Origin: Nymphalis io
Lineage: Eukaryota > Arthropoda > Insecta > Lepidoptera > Nymphalidae
DNA: 64,000 nt
Direction of reading: 5' to 3'
Assembly (NCBI RefSeq): GCF_905147045.1
Contig: NC_065896.1
Location: forward strand, 7,031,001-7,095,000
Below are positions 1 through 12,000 of the stretch, in pieces; within the stretch, counting starts at the first letter, position 1, and the number at the start of each line of letters is the position of its first letter. The notes beneath the pieces were generated by a model that searched no databases, was not told the DNA's origin, and saw only the letters and a program-made list of their open reading frames with translations. The translations under genes and the position numbers were made by a program.

Positions 1-1
1 A

Positions 2-1063
2 CGCGTCACTGATCCATTTAATACGATTCATAACCAAAACAAACGAGAAATAGAGGATTTTCAAAAGAAGTATCAAAATGTAAATATCAGTGTGATGAAC
101 TTGAGCAAGTATATGGCAATGACACCATTAAAATATAAATGGAAATTGATCCCTCAAAACTACTTGTCTTTTTATGCCAGGGTATATGAAATTTGGCAGA
201 ATGGTGGCATTGGATTCGATCTGACAACGTTCAATAATCTTTACACTAACAACAAACAATTAGATCAAAGGATTGACACAATTTTAAAACAACACAATGA
301 TGGTTTTGAATTAGAGAAATATGAAAATGTCTTGGAGTCTATAGACAACGATGAACAGAAAGAATTATATTCTATGTTTTTTAATTTAATCGATCACATT
401 TTAAACGAGACTCGTTTATTTTTTGATACTGATTTGACAACTAACGTTACTATCTTAGGAAGCAGTCCTTTAATAAGAACTCATAGAAACAAACGTGATA
501 TTGGTAATCCTGGTAGTGCATTTAATGTTACAAAAAGTAATATTACCTCAAGTAATAATGACATTCATACGGTTGGCGATGTAGTTCGAAATTATTCTAT
601 GATACCAAATAATGTAAGCATTGAGGTGAAAGTTAATAACGGAAGTGTATTAAATACTACGAACACTACTGTCGAATCTCCAAATCATAATAATTTAAAA
701 ATGACAAACAGCTCAGGATATCGAAGCGAGATTCCTCAAGTTTTATTATTTTACGATATTTCTGGATTTTCTGACGAATCTGGCCCTACTTATTTCTTAC
801 CAAAACCAATTAAATCTGGTGAAGCTGTTAAAACCGTTACAGCATCAAATCAGAAGAGATATTATCTATCATTAAGTCAGGATGGTTACTTTGTAGCAGC
901 TTCATCACGACATCACCCATTCCTAGCTCAATTATTTTCTTCTAGTTGTCACAGACTTAATCCAAGATACGCTATTAAAGACACGCTTTTAAGTCAATGC
1001 TCTGGATTTTTAAGAGACGACATCTATTGCGAAAACATTCGTGTTATTTATAATATTATTTAA
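2..1063 (+). CDS. 3' part of an unrecognised, probably secreted or membrane protein gene
   Basis: The frame is open from base 2 to a TAA at 1061-1063, so the start lies outside the window and 353 C-terminal residues are visible. I do not recognise the family. Visible features: a mostly hydrophilic sequence, an Asn-rich middle with many N-x-S/T sites (for example NET, NVT, NVS, NTT, NSS), and a basic RNKR followed by Asp near visible residue 162, which looks like a furin-type cleavage site. The last 110 residues are more compact, with four cysteines spread over a Ser/Phe-rich stretch and the end IRVIYNII. The glycosylation sites and dibasic site suggest the secretory route; this is inference. 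A poly(A) signal AATAAA sits at 1123-1128. The Met at 95 is internal, not a start. Confidence 0.7.
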   Translation, partial: RVTDPFNTIHNQNKREIEDFQKKYQNVNISVMNLSKYMAMTPLKYKWKLIPQNYLSFYARVYEIWQNGGIGFDLTTFNNLYTNNKQLDQRIDTILKQHNDGFELEKYENVLESIDNDEQKELYSMFFNLIDHILNETRLFFDTDLTTNVTILGSSPLIRTHRNKRDIGNPGSAFNVTKSNITSSNNDIHTVGDVVRNYSMIPNNVSIEVKVNNGSVLNTTNTTVESPNHNNLKMTNSSGYRSEIPQVLLFYDISGFSDESGPTYFLPKPIKSGEAVKTVTASNQKRYYLSLSQDGYFVAASSRHHPFLAQLFSSSCHRLNPRYAIKDTLLSQCSGFLRDDIYCENIRVIYNII

Positions 1064-1122
1064 GGTAGTTTTATATTCATTTGTTTTTTTTATTTGTAAA
1101 TTATTAGTGTTTTTAATTTTAA

Positions 1123-1128
1123 AATAAA
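1123..1128 (+). terminator. poly(A) signal of the left-edge gene
   Basis: Canonical AATAAA 60 bases after the stop codon at 1061-1063. Confidence 0.5.
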
Positions 1129-1388
1129 CTTTAATCACATATTCCATTCTTATGGATTATCAAATCGTCATTGTTATTATTTTCTGTTTAATTAAAATAT
1201 ATATATAATATATAATAAATAAATTTTTCCACTTCTATAGTGGTTGTTTTTATATATAAATCAACGATTTCTATAAAATTTATCAGGTATTATTATTTAA
1301 TTTTGGGTTCGATAAAATTCTATCATATTTTATCAATGAAAATGTAACTATCATTAAAATGGGTTAAATATCATTGAAATCTGTAGCC

Positions 1389-1420
1389 TATAAATACCTA
1401 TATATTTACAAGCTTCGTCA
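1389..1420 (+). promoter_or_regulatory. candidate TATA box and initiator of the 171-residue gene
   Basis: TATAAATA at 1389-1396 is followed about 30 bases later by TTCGTCATG, close to an arthropod initiator. It would give a 5' leader of about 530 bases before the ATG at 1951, possibly with an intron. The rest of 1130-1950 is AT-rich and shows no coding signal. Confidence 0.3.
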
Positions 1421-1950
1421 TGAGGCAAAAGAAGATACTTAAAGTGACAGAGTAACAAAGCTACCATTACACAAATGCACTTCAAATGTTCAGTCGACAT
1501 AGGTTCGACGTTGACTGACAGTACAAACGACTTTCATCATTGAGAAAAACAAATACAACGTCGACGAACATTCGAACATACATAGGTTCATGTAAACAAC
1601 ATATACAGGTTCATAACAAACATATACCTACAAAGGGTATCCTTTTTAAAATAAAACACCAATCTATACCAAAACTTAATTTGTTAATACTGGGACCATC
1701 TCGAAACGGTTTCAAATAGGAAAAAATATTAATATGAAGATGTAACGTTTAACCGCTCTTTTCTATATTTTATTTAAGAGTATGTCATAGAAACATTATT
1801 TACTATTGTCATACGATAAATAAAAAAAGGTTTCTTGTAAAACTTTTATATAAATAAATATATATTATCTGTACATAGACGTATGATAATTTTGATAGTA
1901 ATCAAATCGGTTTGTTAAAATTCATATGGCCATAAAATAAATTCCTAATA

Positions 1951-3135
1951 ATGAAGCTACCTTTCAATATAATTTTAAGGCCTATTTTAAAAACTTATTT
2001 TAAAAGATCAAAGTTTTTTTGTCAACATTATACATTTTCTGTTAGTGTTCCCTATACATATATTTATAGTACTCTTGGTTTGGTAAGTCTTATTCAGTAT
2101 AATTTATTCCATCCCAGACTTCTTAACTATTCATCCATACTTTATCAGGCTATATGCTTTATTAAAAATCTAACAGACTATTTCGATCACTTTTGCTTTG
2201 TATATATTGGTTAGGTATCTATTTTGAATATACCGGGATTATATTTAGACCTATAAACAATTTAATCTTTATTGATATATCATACTTGAGAAAATACTGA
2301 TTAAATTCAATGGTTTACCTAGAGTAATTAGGAGTATCGTCTATATATTTTGATCTGCTTAAAAGATATATTGCTAGATATTTATATAAACAACTTTATT
2401 AATTTCAGTTCATAAATGTCCACCACTTAAAGAAACACCTCGGTGAGATACCGTTAATCGATCAAGTTTCAGAAGAATCGAACAATATCAATAGAAATGA
2501 AATGCTCATTCATGATTTAAAAATTATAGCTATATCTATGGGTTTGGTTCAGTATACATGTCTTCTATTCGGATGTTTCACAGTAAGAAAACGTTACAAT
2601 TTTACAATTGATATATCATAAACTTACAGCCTCGTTAAACTAGTTGAATAAAGCCACCAATCCCATTTACAGTATCTGGGCAATCGATCTTCGCTCTGCT
2701 CTAATAATAATTAGTTTTTTGTATTTTTTTTTTTGCTTTAAATGAAAAATTGCGTTTTCTGGAAAGATAGGTATCTTTCCATATATAGATAACCTTAAAA
2801 AACAAAACCTTATCTAAATTCAAAACTTAAGCCAAATCGTTATAGTTCTTTCCGAGATATATAAGACATATATGTATACAAGAATTGTTAATAATATAAG
2901 ACATAACATATTATTCACTTTTCAGGAAAACCCTTCACTTTTTCTACCACATTTAGCAGGTCAATTGATAGTTGTATGTGTTAAGATTGTGAACGCATTT
3001 TTAGTTCTCATTAAAGTGGATATGAAGTCATTATATAAATTCCAACACAAGCTGACGGGCGTCGCGTTGATGACTTTTAACTGGTTTCAAGAGTTTTGCG
3101 TCTTCAGGCAACATTTATGCGTTTGTGATCTTTAA
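1951..3135 (+). CDS. Three-exon gene for a 171-residue four-helix membrane protein
   Basis: Exons 1951-2082, 2409-2582 and 2926-3135, all in phase 0. Donors are TTG|GTAAGT and ACA|GTAAGA; acceptors are TTTCAG and TTTTCAG. An in-frame TAA at 1933-1935 precedes the ATG. The 171-residue product has four hydrophobic stretches at about 27-46, 82-101, 109-131 and 147-165, with a polar segment (SEESNNINRN) between the first two. The second intron falls directly after helix 2, before ENPSLFLP. I do not recognise the family; small insect tetraspan-like proteins of unknown function have this layout. The gene at 4106-6606 has the same intron position and topology. An AATAAA at 3186-3191 follows the stop. 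Splice sites agree in frame at both junctions, which is the main support; no transcript data are available. Confidence 0.72.
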
Positions 3136-3185
3136 AAATATTTTTATACACAATTTTGTAATATATTAACAATCTTATCAAACAA

Positions 3186-3191
3186 AATAAA
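3186..3191 (+). terminator. poly(A) signal of the 171-residue gene
   Basis: AATAAA about 50 bases after the stop codon at 3133-3135. Confidence 0.5.
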
Positions 3192-3219
3192 ATAATTATA
3201 CTCAATGATTACATTTATT

Positions 3220-3445
3220 TGGTGGTAGGGCTGAAGCCCGCCTGGGTCTACCCACTGTTCACATGATCTACCGCCAAACGACAATATCTACTTAAGATTG
3301 TATTCCGATTTAAAGGGTGAGTGAGCCAATGTAACTACAGTCAAAACCTGAAGCACATTTACGATGTAAGGGATGGCTTATAATGTTTTCTTTGTGTTAA
3401 TTCCTATGTGCGCTGGTGGCCAGCCTGTCTGCCTATATAAATGAT
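3220..3445 (+). repeat. Old copy of repeat family B ('tctgggtaggtacc' SINE-like)
   Basis: Begins GGTGGTAGGGCTGAAGCCCG and keeps 'gggtgagtgagccaa', 'gtaactaca' and the end 'ggtggccagcctgtctgcc', in the order seen in the better copies at 33.6, 46.4 and 59.7 kb, but with many substitutions. Confidence 0.6.
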
Positions 3446-3524
3446 GAAATATTATAGATTAATACAATTTCATTGGCTAGGGTTATTAATTTTTACCTTA
3501 TAATAACTATATAATATTTATTTT

Positions 3525-3725
3525 AAAACCACCTTCTATCTCGCTGGAAAAATGCATTTGCTCGTTTCCTCCGCATTAACCTTATACTCGACTCACCGGC
3601 TCTCAGTGCATGAGAATACCCACTAAAAAACCAGCGGTACCCGCTCGGTCTCTTAGTGGGGCCCTACAAGGTCGCTTACTATCGTGATGCCCCAATGGTT
3701 GGTCCGCCTAAGCAGGCTTCTAATA
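3525..3725. repeat. GC-rich unclassified repeat-like segment with nested hairpin
   Basis: A GC-rich island in AT-rich DNA. It holds an outer inverted repeat CCCACTAA (3619-3626) / TTAGTGGG (3653-3660) and inside it AGCGG (3633-3637) / CCGCT (3641-3645). No open frame stands out. Probably an old transposon end. The DNA from 3726 to 4105 shows nothing further except the 5' leader of the next gene. Confidence 0.35.
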
Positions 3726-4105
3726 TAGTGAGGTTTCCAGGGTACAGAGAACCTTTATGAATGATTGCCATTTACCAGTTAGAATGGACATATTAATAAA
3801 TAAGACCTCGTGGGTAAATCGTTGCATAAATTTACACCGAGATTCAACCAAGAGTCTAGAGCACACAGTTTGAACGAATATATTTCAACAGTAAAGGCCA
3901 TTTAAACACGATGACTAACTTTTTTACAAAATATAAGACATGACAACTAGAACGTCACCAATAGCTGCATCGATATGTTGCAATGAATATTTTATTAAAT
4001 TTTTGTCAGTGATAGTTAGTGTGCTGCTCATGGAAAACGCTTAATTAATTTCTTTTAATGCATTTCTTCACGGCTTTACAACATTTATATTGGACGTGAC
4101 ACAAA

Positions 4106-6606
4106 ATGGATACAGAGAGCAGCACACATTTTCTCGAAAACATTAGACTAAAACATGAAAATGTCAAGAATCCAGTAAGTACCTAGAAGTAAAGAAATAC
4201 ATAGTTCGTAAATGTACAGTTTCTGGACAAAGGCCTCCTCTTCTTATGAGAAGGCCTAGGAAGGAGTATAAAGGTTTGAAGATAATTCTGCAAAGTTGTT
4301 TCAATGTAGATCTGTGGATATATTTTTAAATACATAGTAGGAAAGACTATGATTGTGGTTAAGCGCAACACTAATACCAATAAAAATATATTGTAGTAGG
4401 ATCAATTAGGCTCCTGAAGACAATAATGAACGACATATTTGTTAAGGTCGAAATACTAGACTGTATATCTAAATTATTATTTTTTTTTTTTATAAAAAAC
4501 AATAATAATCCGTAACATTATTCATTTGTAGAGTGATTCAGTAAATTGCGAGAGTACTGGCATCCGAGTAAAATTGCGGGCTTTGCTGGTAGCTCTTTTA
4601 GGAGTGTCGATGTCAGCTTGCGCATTTGCATCGCAGCCTGTCGAACTGGAACTCGACGATGATGAAGTTAACCAAAGACTAAATAATGTTAGCTTTGCAA
4701 GGCGGTAGGTGATATTTTTATCCAATTATTTTTTTAAATAATAGTGGCACATCCATTATTTGTTTACCTGTTAGAGCATATAGGCTCACGGACCGGATTA
4801 CTATAAAACATATGTAGGTATTTTTTAATGGGAAGGTCTTCATATAATCCACTTTGTGTAATTCACTACTAGACAGCGCTACAACACATCAATATATATA
4901 CCATGCAACTGATTGTCATGGTAATTGAGTTTTGCTTTAAAGAAAGCGAAATTAAATCAAGAAATTGATTAATTTTTGGAACATTTAAACGATTTTTCAT
5001 GTACCCTTTGACATACTTTCAAGTATCACCCGTTTATAAAAAATACTAAAAATGTATCAAAATGACACCTTATATATTATATTTAGAAACGGTTAAGGAA
5101 ATAATCAAAAAGATGGGTTATAACAACGATTATCATTCTATTAATGTAATGTTTTCATCAAGACTGAATTGTCACTTGACATGGATTTAAGGTGCTAAAA
5201 TAAGTAAAGCAATTGATTAAATTGATCTTATAACGTGTGGTGGAGAAAAATTGCTAAATATATGAATAGTCGTTTATCTGAATTACTATAGTGAAAATTT
5301 CATTGTTTAGTATTACAAAACCTACAATCCGGCTTGTAATGGGATACGGAAAACTTAGCGCGTTCGTCACAGCTTGCACTTCGCTTTTACTACTCATCGC
5401 TGTTATGTCCAAGGTACACATGTAGATAGCGACACAAGAATTTGACACAAAATGTCAGATTTTTGTTAAATTGTAACTTAAATATGAATTTGTTCATATG
5501 CCAACCTTCAGCCAACGGGATATTTTTTATGTATGTCTGAAGAGCTTCATAATAATTTCTAGCTTTTTTTCCGACTTTCTTCTATAGGTTGCTAGAATAA
5601 ATCTGTAAAGGCGCTTTAAAAAAAAATTAAATTTTAAGAAAAATTGCTGAAAACAAGTTGATTTCTTCAAAGTTTTGAATTGTGTGGTTTTTAGAAGTAG
5701 CGGTAGTAGCGGATAGTATAAAAACGCCTGATTAAATACAAAAATAAGTAACGAATAAATTAGTTAACGATTGCCATGTCTCATTAGCAATCATGGTGGC
5801 GACGTGGTGCCAGATGGTTAGCGGCACCTGCATTGCTGGTTGCTGCATTAGAAGCGGCTTCAGATGCTAGTGACGCATTGTTAGCAGCAATGTTGCGAGG
5901 GTCGGCTGAGCCAGCTTTGGTCGCTGGACAAACTGCCGCTGCTTGCCTCCTGATCACTGTTGAGATCCTTGTCTGGTTATCATTATTTTAATACATATAC
6001 AATATCTCTTTATAATTATATATAAAGAAAATATGTAGTACTCGCATTTGTGTATTCAGCAATTTGCAATGGAAAATTATGGTGAAATAAGTAACAAAAT
6101 TTCAGATACAGCTGTTACTTTATGAAATAAAATCAACATAGACAGAGTCGAAGGCACGATTAATTGCTTTTGAGCATTGTGCTATATAATTATTCTTCGA
6201 GTAATTAATTTATATTAAGTATAATGTTTCTTTTTTCTATTTATTAACTTTGTCCTTCGAAGGAGCTGACGAGCATTTCGTTAGGTATACATATAATTTG
6301 GTAATTTTTCATTATGATTTGGATAAAAATTCAGAGCGATACGAATCATTTAGGTCTTATTAAATTAAGTCTTTCGTATACAAAAAATACTTCTTTGTCC
6401 ATCTGTTTTTATAGTATACTTTAATTATTATCACTTTTAAGTAATACTAGTTGACTAGAATATAGATTTGTTCATCAGCTTCCTTGTAAGATGTATTTAT
6501 TTTTTACAGGTACTTTATTGCTAAGTTTTTTGAATTTAACCCAGCAATATCCTTGCCACCTCCTAAGGAATCTTTACTAAAACCTGCGATTACTTACCAG
6601 CAATAA
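4106..6606 (+). CDS. Five-exon gene for a 209-residue four-helix membrane protein
   Basis: Exons 4106-4174, 4532-4704, 5311-5413, 5788-5975 and 6510-6606. Donors: CCA|GTAAGT, CG|GTAGGT, AAG|GTACAC, TG|GTTATC; acceptors: TTTGTAG, TTGTTTAG, CTCATTAG, TTTTTACAG. All four junctions keep one frame (Arg81 and Trp178 are split codons). An in-frame TGA precedes the ATG by five codons. Helices at about 40-57, 96-113, 126-142 and 163-183; an acidic loop (ELELDDDE) follows helix 1, and the tail is Pro-rich. Exon 4 is Ala/Leu-rich and far more GC-rich than its surroundings, as expected for coding DNA. The intron after helix 2 matches the neighbour at 1951-3135, so the two look like diverged tandem copies. 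The family is not recognised. No exon exceeds 63 codons, so long-ORF searches miss it. Confidence 0.75.
4205..4330 (-). repeat. Decayed SINE family A fragment in intron 1
   Basis: Keeps 'ctggacaaaggcctcctctt' and 'gagaaggcc', the tail half of family A read on the other strand; strongly diverged. Confidence 0.35.
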
Positions 6607-6724
6607 AGTAATATAGTTACATACTTATAGGTTTCAAACCATGTATTCTCCGATACCATATAATAGTTATAAAACATTGCTGAAAAATGATACTGGTATT
6701 TTCATTTACAATAATAACAATAAA
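6602..6724 (+). terminator. poly(A) signals of the 209-residue gene
   Basis: AATAAA overlaps the stop codon at 6602-6607 and a second lies at 6719-6724; the second is the likelier one to be used. Confidence 0.4.
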
Positions 6725-6736
6725 TAACTACATCAT

Positions 6737-6952
6737 ATGATAGGTCTAACTGATAGCGAGTTATTAACATCACATTATTCGTCACATTTCCGCCGCATTG
6801 GAAAAGTACTCCCTCAGAAACAGTTGAAAAATGACAAACTGAAAATTCGAAAAAGTAAACAGAACAACTTTTTAGGCAAAACTACCAATTGGATATATGA
6901 TGGAATGAACTTAACCGGTCTTGAAAAATGTAATGAAAAAGTTATTAGTTAG
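6737..6952 (+). CDS. Possible small ORF, 71 residues, basic
   Basis: ATG at 6737 with an in-frame TAA four codons upstream, stop at 6950-6952. The product is very basic (many Lys, ending GLEKCNEKVIS) and has no helix or recognised motif. It starts about 130 bases after the 209-residue gene and could be a chance ORF in its trailer. Weak support. Confidence 0.15.
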   Translation: MIGLTDSELLTSHYSSHFRRIGKVLPQKQLKNDKLKIRKSKQNNFLGKTTNWIYDGMNLTGLEKCNEKVIS

Positions 6953-7377
6953 CTAACCATACAGCATACATGTTTAATATATATGTATACAGGGATTAAA
7001 TTAAAAGAAAGTTTTGTGAATTGTACTTTATTTATATTTGAAATACATATTTATATAAAATTTGTTAGTATAATATATTAACTATATAATAATAGTTGAG
7101 TGCAATATTGAAGGCACTAGAAAATTACATGTTTGCATATATTTTAATCATTAAAACGATTCTAAATATAATAATCAGAATGGTTCCAACGATATCACAG
7201 TGCTTCTTAATGGACACTAAGCTAACTTTTGTCGTTTGTTATACATTTGATGCTAAATTAAAAATAATAATTAATATGTGCTTAATTCTTCGAAGTTAAA
7301 TTTGGAACAGCTACTATTACCTTTTTTTATATCATTAATCATTTGCGTCGGATGTAAATGTATTCATCTAATCGCAC

Positions 7378-7450
7378 CCGAGCTGCGCGGTTGAATAAGC
7401 TCCATAAGAGAGGAGACCTTAGCCCAGCAGCGGGAAATTTAGATTGTAAC
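7378..7450 (+). repeat. 3' fragment of SINE family A
   Basis: Contains 'gttgaataagctccata' and 'ggagaccttagcccagcagc', the last 70 bases of the family A consensus visible at 36.6-36.9 kb. Confidence 0.55.
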
Positions 7451-7454
7451 TTAA

Positions 7455-8610
7455 ATTTATTAACTAACTGCTAATAAAAAGATCGTATAAGTTAAAATAA
7501 ATACGTAATATAGACATGCGTGTACACTATGCATGCACGAAATTATATATTTGTATATTATGTATAGGTTTCAACTAAGCCAAGACAAGTTCAACCAACC
7601 GAAACCAAAATAAGAAAGTATTATAATAAAAAAAAAACTTATTCCATTTAGTATATGAAAATATTATTTGTCACTAGTACCAAAGTCGAAATCTGGTCGA
7701 GTGGAAATAGCTTGAAAATTAATTTGCATAGTTTATTTGAAACAAACCATAATTAAAAAGGAACTAGCTCAGATTTTAGCTGCTTTTCAGTTGCCTACCA
7801 AAAATTTATAAACAAATATTGAAATACTACATTTTTTATTTAGATAATCCATTACCAGTACACTGTTTACACATAGAAAAGTATAAGTTCAATAAAACCT
7901 CCACAGATTTTATATTTTCATATTACCCAAACTCATAAAAACATATTATCAAAATTACGTAGCTTTGTTATATAATCGTTATATTTTTCTAAATTTTCTT
8001 ACAAATTAATATTGATCAAAATTTGCTTTGATACTTTGTACAATTTAACTAACTCAATAAATAGGGCCTTTGGATAAGAAATTTAAAAGAATAATTTAAA
8101 AATACGAAAATGTTCCTCATTTATAGATATTTTTTCATGTTTTTTTAATCTATAAAAAAACATATTTTTTTTGTATGGTATTTGGCACATGGTACCGCAT
8201 ATGCCATATACCATACAAAAAAAAAATGGTTTAGTCTAGTACAAACTCATCTCTAATTAAATCTTTACTTAGAACTGATAAATTTTATTTATAAAAAATT
8301 GTCAAAATGACATGAATGAAACTAATACAACAGATTAAAATTAACTAACGATAAAAAAATGAGCTCTTGGGCATTTAATTATCTTTTAAAATAAATTGAA
8401 GCACATTTTAACAAAATACAAATTACATGATTATATCAATAGCATGCTTACCTTATCTAATGATTAAATACTAAAATTAATTAGAAATATTCAATGCTGA
8501 TATGTATATGATACAATTTTAAATTGATAAAAAATAGCAATTTCGAAAGCACCTAATTTAATATTTTTGGCTTAATAAAAGGACTCATTTATATAGTAAC
8601 TCTCTCACAG
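7455..8610. other. Non-coding AT-rich stretch with one imperfect hairpin
   Basis: No exon-like signal found. At 8165-8224 a T-run plus GTATGGTATTTGGCA is mirrored by TGCCATATACCATAC plus an A-run, arms of about 23 bases with one internal mismatch and a loop of about 12. Confidence 0.4.
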
Positions 8611-8613
8611 TAT

Positions 8614-8696
8614 ATTTTTTTTTTTTTTTATATTCGCCGGAAGGGCAAATGACTCTACTCCACCTGTTGGTAAGTGGTAGTAGAGTCCAAACGCGA
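8614..8696 (-). mobile_element. 3' tip of a jockey-type LINE
   Basis: A T-run is followed by 'ccggaagggcaaatgactct' and 'actccacctg', the reverse complement of the 3' end of the LINE fragment at 18.59-18.65 kb. Only the last 80 bases are present, a typical 5'-truncated insertion. Confidence 0.65.
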
Positions 8697-9083
8697 AACG
8701 AAATTAAATTATTTTAAACGTATATATCTATATATAACTCCAATGTCAAGAGAAGTTACTTCTTATATATAAGCAACTTTGAATTAATATCATTGGTAGA
8801 TACATAAATAATTTATGATTTAATTATATATTCGCAATAAACTTTTACTTTTAAAGTTTCAACAACGAAGCTATTAAAGTAAAATTAAAGTGGATATAAA
8901 TAGTTAAGTGCAATAGTTTGTATTAGAAATATTTGAAGTATTGTTTGTAGAAAATTGTATAGCAGAGCTCTTACTAAATATATTTGAATATGTAGATATA
9001 AGTTTTGTTAACTTTTCTTCTCTTATCATTGGAATATTGTATATGGCTATGTATAAAGTGCGTTTGATTTGTACATAAGGCCA

Positions 9084-12000
9084 TCAAGCAAACCGAACTC
9101 CATCACATACGGAACATGTGACACGTTTCTTGTTTGGGAACTCTTGTGTCCTTTCAATTATTTTCTCTTCGATCCAATCCATAAAATGATTCTTCAATTT
9201 CAATATAGTTTCCTGACGGACTTTGCCCTCTTGAAAAAATTCTCGAAGAACTATTACTATACCATTATCAGTGTTTCGGTAAGAGCCCATCGGTCTTTCC
9301 TCTTTAAGATAATTGAAAACGAATTTAACTATTTGCACTATCAGATCTTCTTCGGGGCTCAAAATTCTTAATCTTGCAATCTCATGAGGCATCATCTTCG
9401 ATAAAACATTGAATGAAACCGTCATCAAATTAGCATAGAGCTCTTGGCTAAGATTTTCAAGTAGAAGGGCAATGTTTTCGGCTCCTGATGCACTCACCCT
9501 GACTAGCAATGTACCGATTCGTAAAACTTCACCCGGATGTATACCAACTAAGAGACCATTTTCTTCTTCTCTATCTACATAAGTGACAGCCGTTGTTGAA
9601 GGTGCAATACGTGTTGGAGCATTAGGCATGTCAAGATTAGCTGGTCCGATTGAAGAGAACAGCTGTGTCCTTCCCTCTGGACCCATATTATACAATTCGG
9701 ATGGATTGAATTTGTGTACTGCGTTGAGATTAACTTGTCCATCAGCTGTCATGGATATTCTAAGTTTGTGCTGGTTTAAATCTTTATTAATTTTGAGTAC
9801 ATCAGCAAAATACTGATCTTTGTTAGCAATGTTTTGGATGCCCCTTATCACTTCCGTATTGCCTTGTATTGCTCCTTGAATTCTTCGTGTCTCAGCATTG
9901 ATTTTATCGAAAATTTTTCTGTAATGTTTCATTAAAATTGAAAAACATATCAATTGAGGCTTGACATTCGAATTTAAAACAAGTTTTAGCCTGATGGAAG
10001 GCTATTGTGCAGGCCTGGCCAGGCAGTGTCAGGGTAGGTACCACCGACTTATTAATTATATTAATCTACTGGCCAAAAAATATTTCTTTTTCAGTATATA
10101 TTATTTACTTAAGAGGTAATAACATCTTAAATGCCTTGGTTAATATATATTGGAGACATGTAGATCTCTTTGGCTAATAATAATAAGACTTACCGATGCT
10201 TGTTACTTCTTAAATTGGAACGATATTCATTAATAGTTTTAGCTTGAGCATCTTCTATAATATTCTGCGCAGTGCGATTAGAAACGACAGCATGACAGAA
10301 GAATAAAGTGGCACTTGTGAACTGGAAGAGTTCTAGTTTCGTTGGTGTTTCGCCATGTTTGTGATACTGTAAAAAATATATAATTAATTATGTAATTATT
10401 ACGAATTTTAAAACAATCTATTAATTGCAGATATCTCATAAAATCTGGCTGGTAAAAAACATAAAATAAGAACACTCTTTTGAAGAAAATTATATTTTAA
10501 TTTATAAGCTTTAGCAACAGTAACAAATTAAATGTGATAACTCACTTTTAGTATGATATGCACTAAGCTGTGGATAACGCCAGCGCCTCCAGTCACCAAG
10601 TTAGCGTGACGAAGGATTTCAACTGATGCAGCTAAGACTTGACCTGTCTATAAAACAAAGAGTAGATATTAAAAATTTGTCAGCTTTGTTGTACTTATCG
10701 TTGGTAATACCACCAGATAAACTAGTCAATAACATACCTATGCGACTAAACTTTACTGGTTACTTATTTAATGTTAAAATGTTTTAGCTATGAGATTATA
10801 TATATGTTTTGTCTGTTAATTTTATTGATTGTGTAGTTATTATTGGTGGAAACTTGGCTGATGTATGTTTTATTTTATATTAATATGCTACAAGTGTCAT
10901 TTCATGATTCCTTTAAAAAAATTTATTAAATAACACTAAACCTACCAATGGTCCAATGACTGCTTCTGAAACTTTAATCAAAATTTCTATATAACTGCTT
11001 TTATTCTTTATCATATAATTAATTAATAAGGCATCTTATCGAAAAAAGGTGTGTCAAGTTCAATGGACAACATTTGTTTATAATCACCTTATTTTTTGTT
11101 TCAATAAAACATGTAATTCTTTTTATGTCAGTCAAAATACTTTGGATTTGTTTTTTATTAATATTATATATAATAATGTAATATTTAATTACATTATTTG
11201 TTTGAAAAAGATAGGATAATTAACTGAGTAGCCTTGGCGAAGTCTGTGATTTTATTTAGTATTAGACAATAAATCCTAAACAACATTCAACTTAAAATTT
11301 AATTGAATTATGGTCGAAATCCGACCACTGGGCGACCACTGGGCGACCACTGGGCGATCACTATGATGTCATGCGTGACTTTACGTGTATGCAACAAAGT
11401 AAACAGCATAGTGTTAAAAATTTTATTTTTTTTAAATTATATACATAACGTCATTAATTATTTGATAAATTAATATTACTTTGTTCATCATTTAATTTTG
11501 TGATTATCGTCAGATAAAGTTGAAACTATATTTACTTTTTAAAATCCTAATATAAATAAAAACACCAGAAAAAGGCAATGATTGAATTAACACAAGTTAA
11601 ATAAACATGTATTCAGTTCTCAAATAATATATCTATTGATCTTGATAAAGTAACATAATTGAATATATATAATTCGGACCGGTTGGATAACAATTAGGTT
11701 GTATAAATAGGGGGTAAAAAAATGGAACTTACTTTAGTCATATTTGTACCCGCTGCTGCTGATTTAGATAGTAAGCCACTAGCAGCTCCAGCAGCAAGCC
11801 CAACACTGGAAGCTGCTATATTGAGCCAACTGCCACGTGCCTCTGGATCCGTAGGACTGATAGTCTAAAATTTGATATGCACAGTATAATATTTCTGTGT
11901 TATCTAGAAGAATCATCAATGTTTGTTAAATTTAGTATTGGTTTTTCGCAAATTAGTTAATAAAAATAAAGTTTTTAAATTACATTTAGGTTTCTATAAA

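Noticed and set aside
1951..2214. Single-exon 87-residue gene
   Set aside because: The frame runs into an intron after a GTAAGT donor at 2083; joining to 2409 and 2926 gives a better protein.
1951..3135. Odorant or gustatory receptor for the 171-residue gene
   Set aside because: Too short, only four helices, and no receptor C-terminal motif.
9069..9816. Plus-strand ORFs at 9069-9371 and 9583-9816
   Set aside because: Shadows of the last exon of the minus-strand 722-residue gene.
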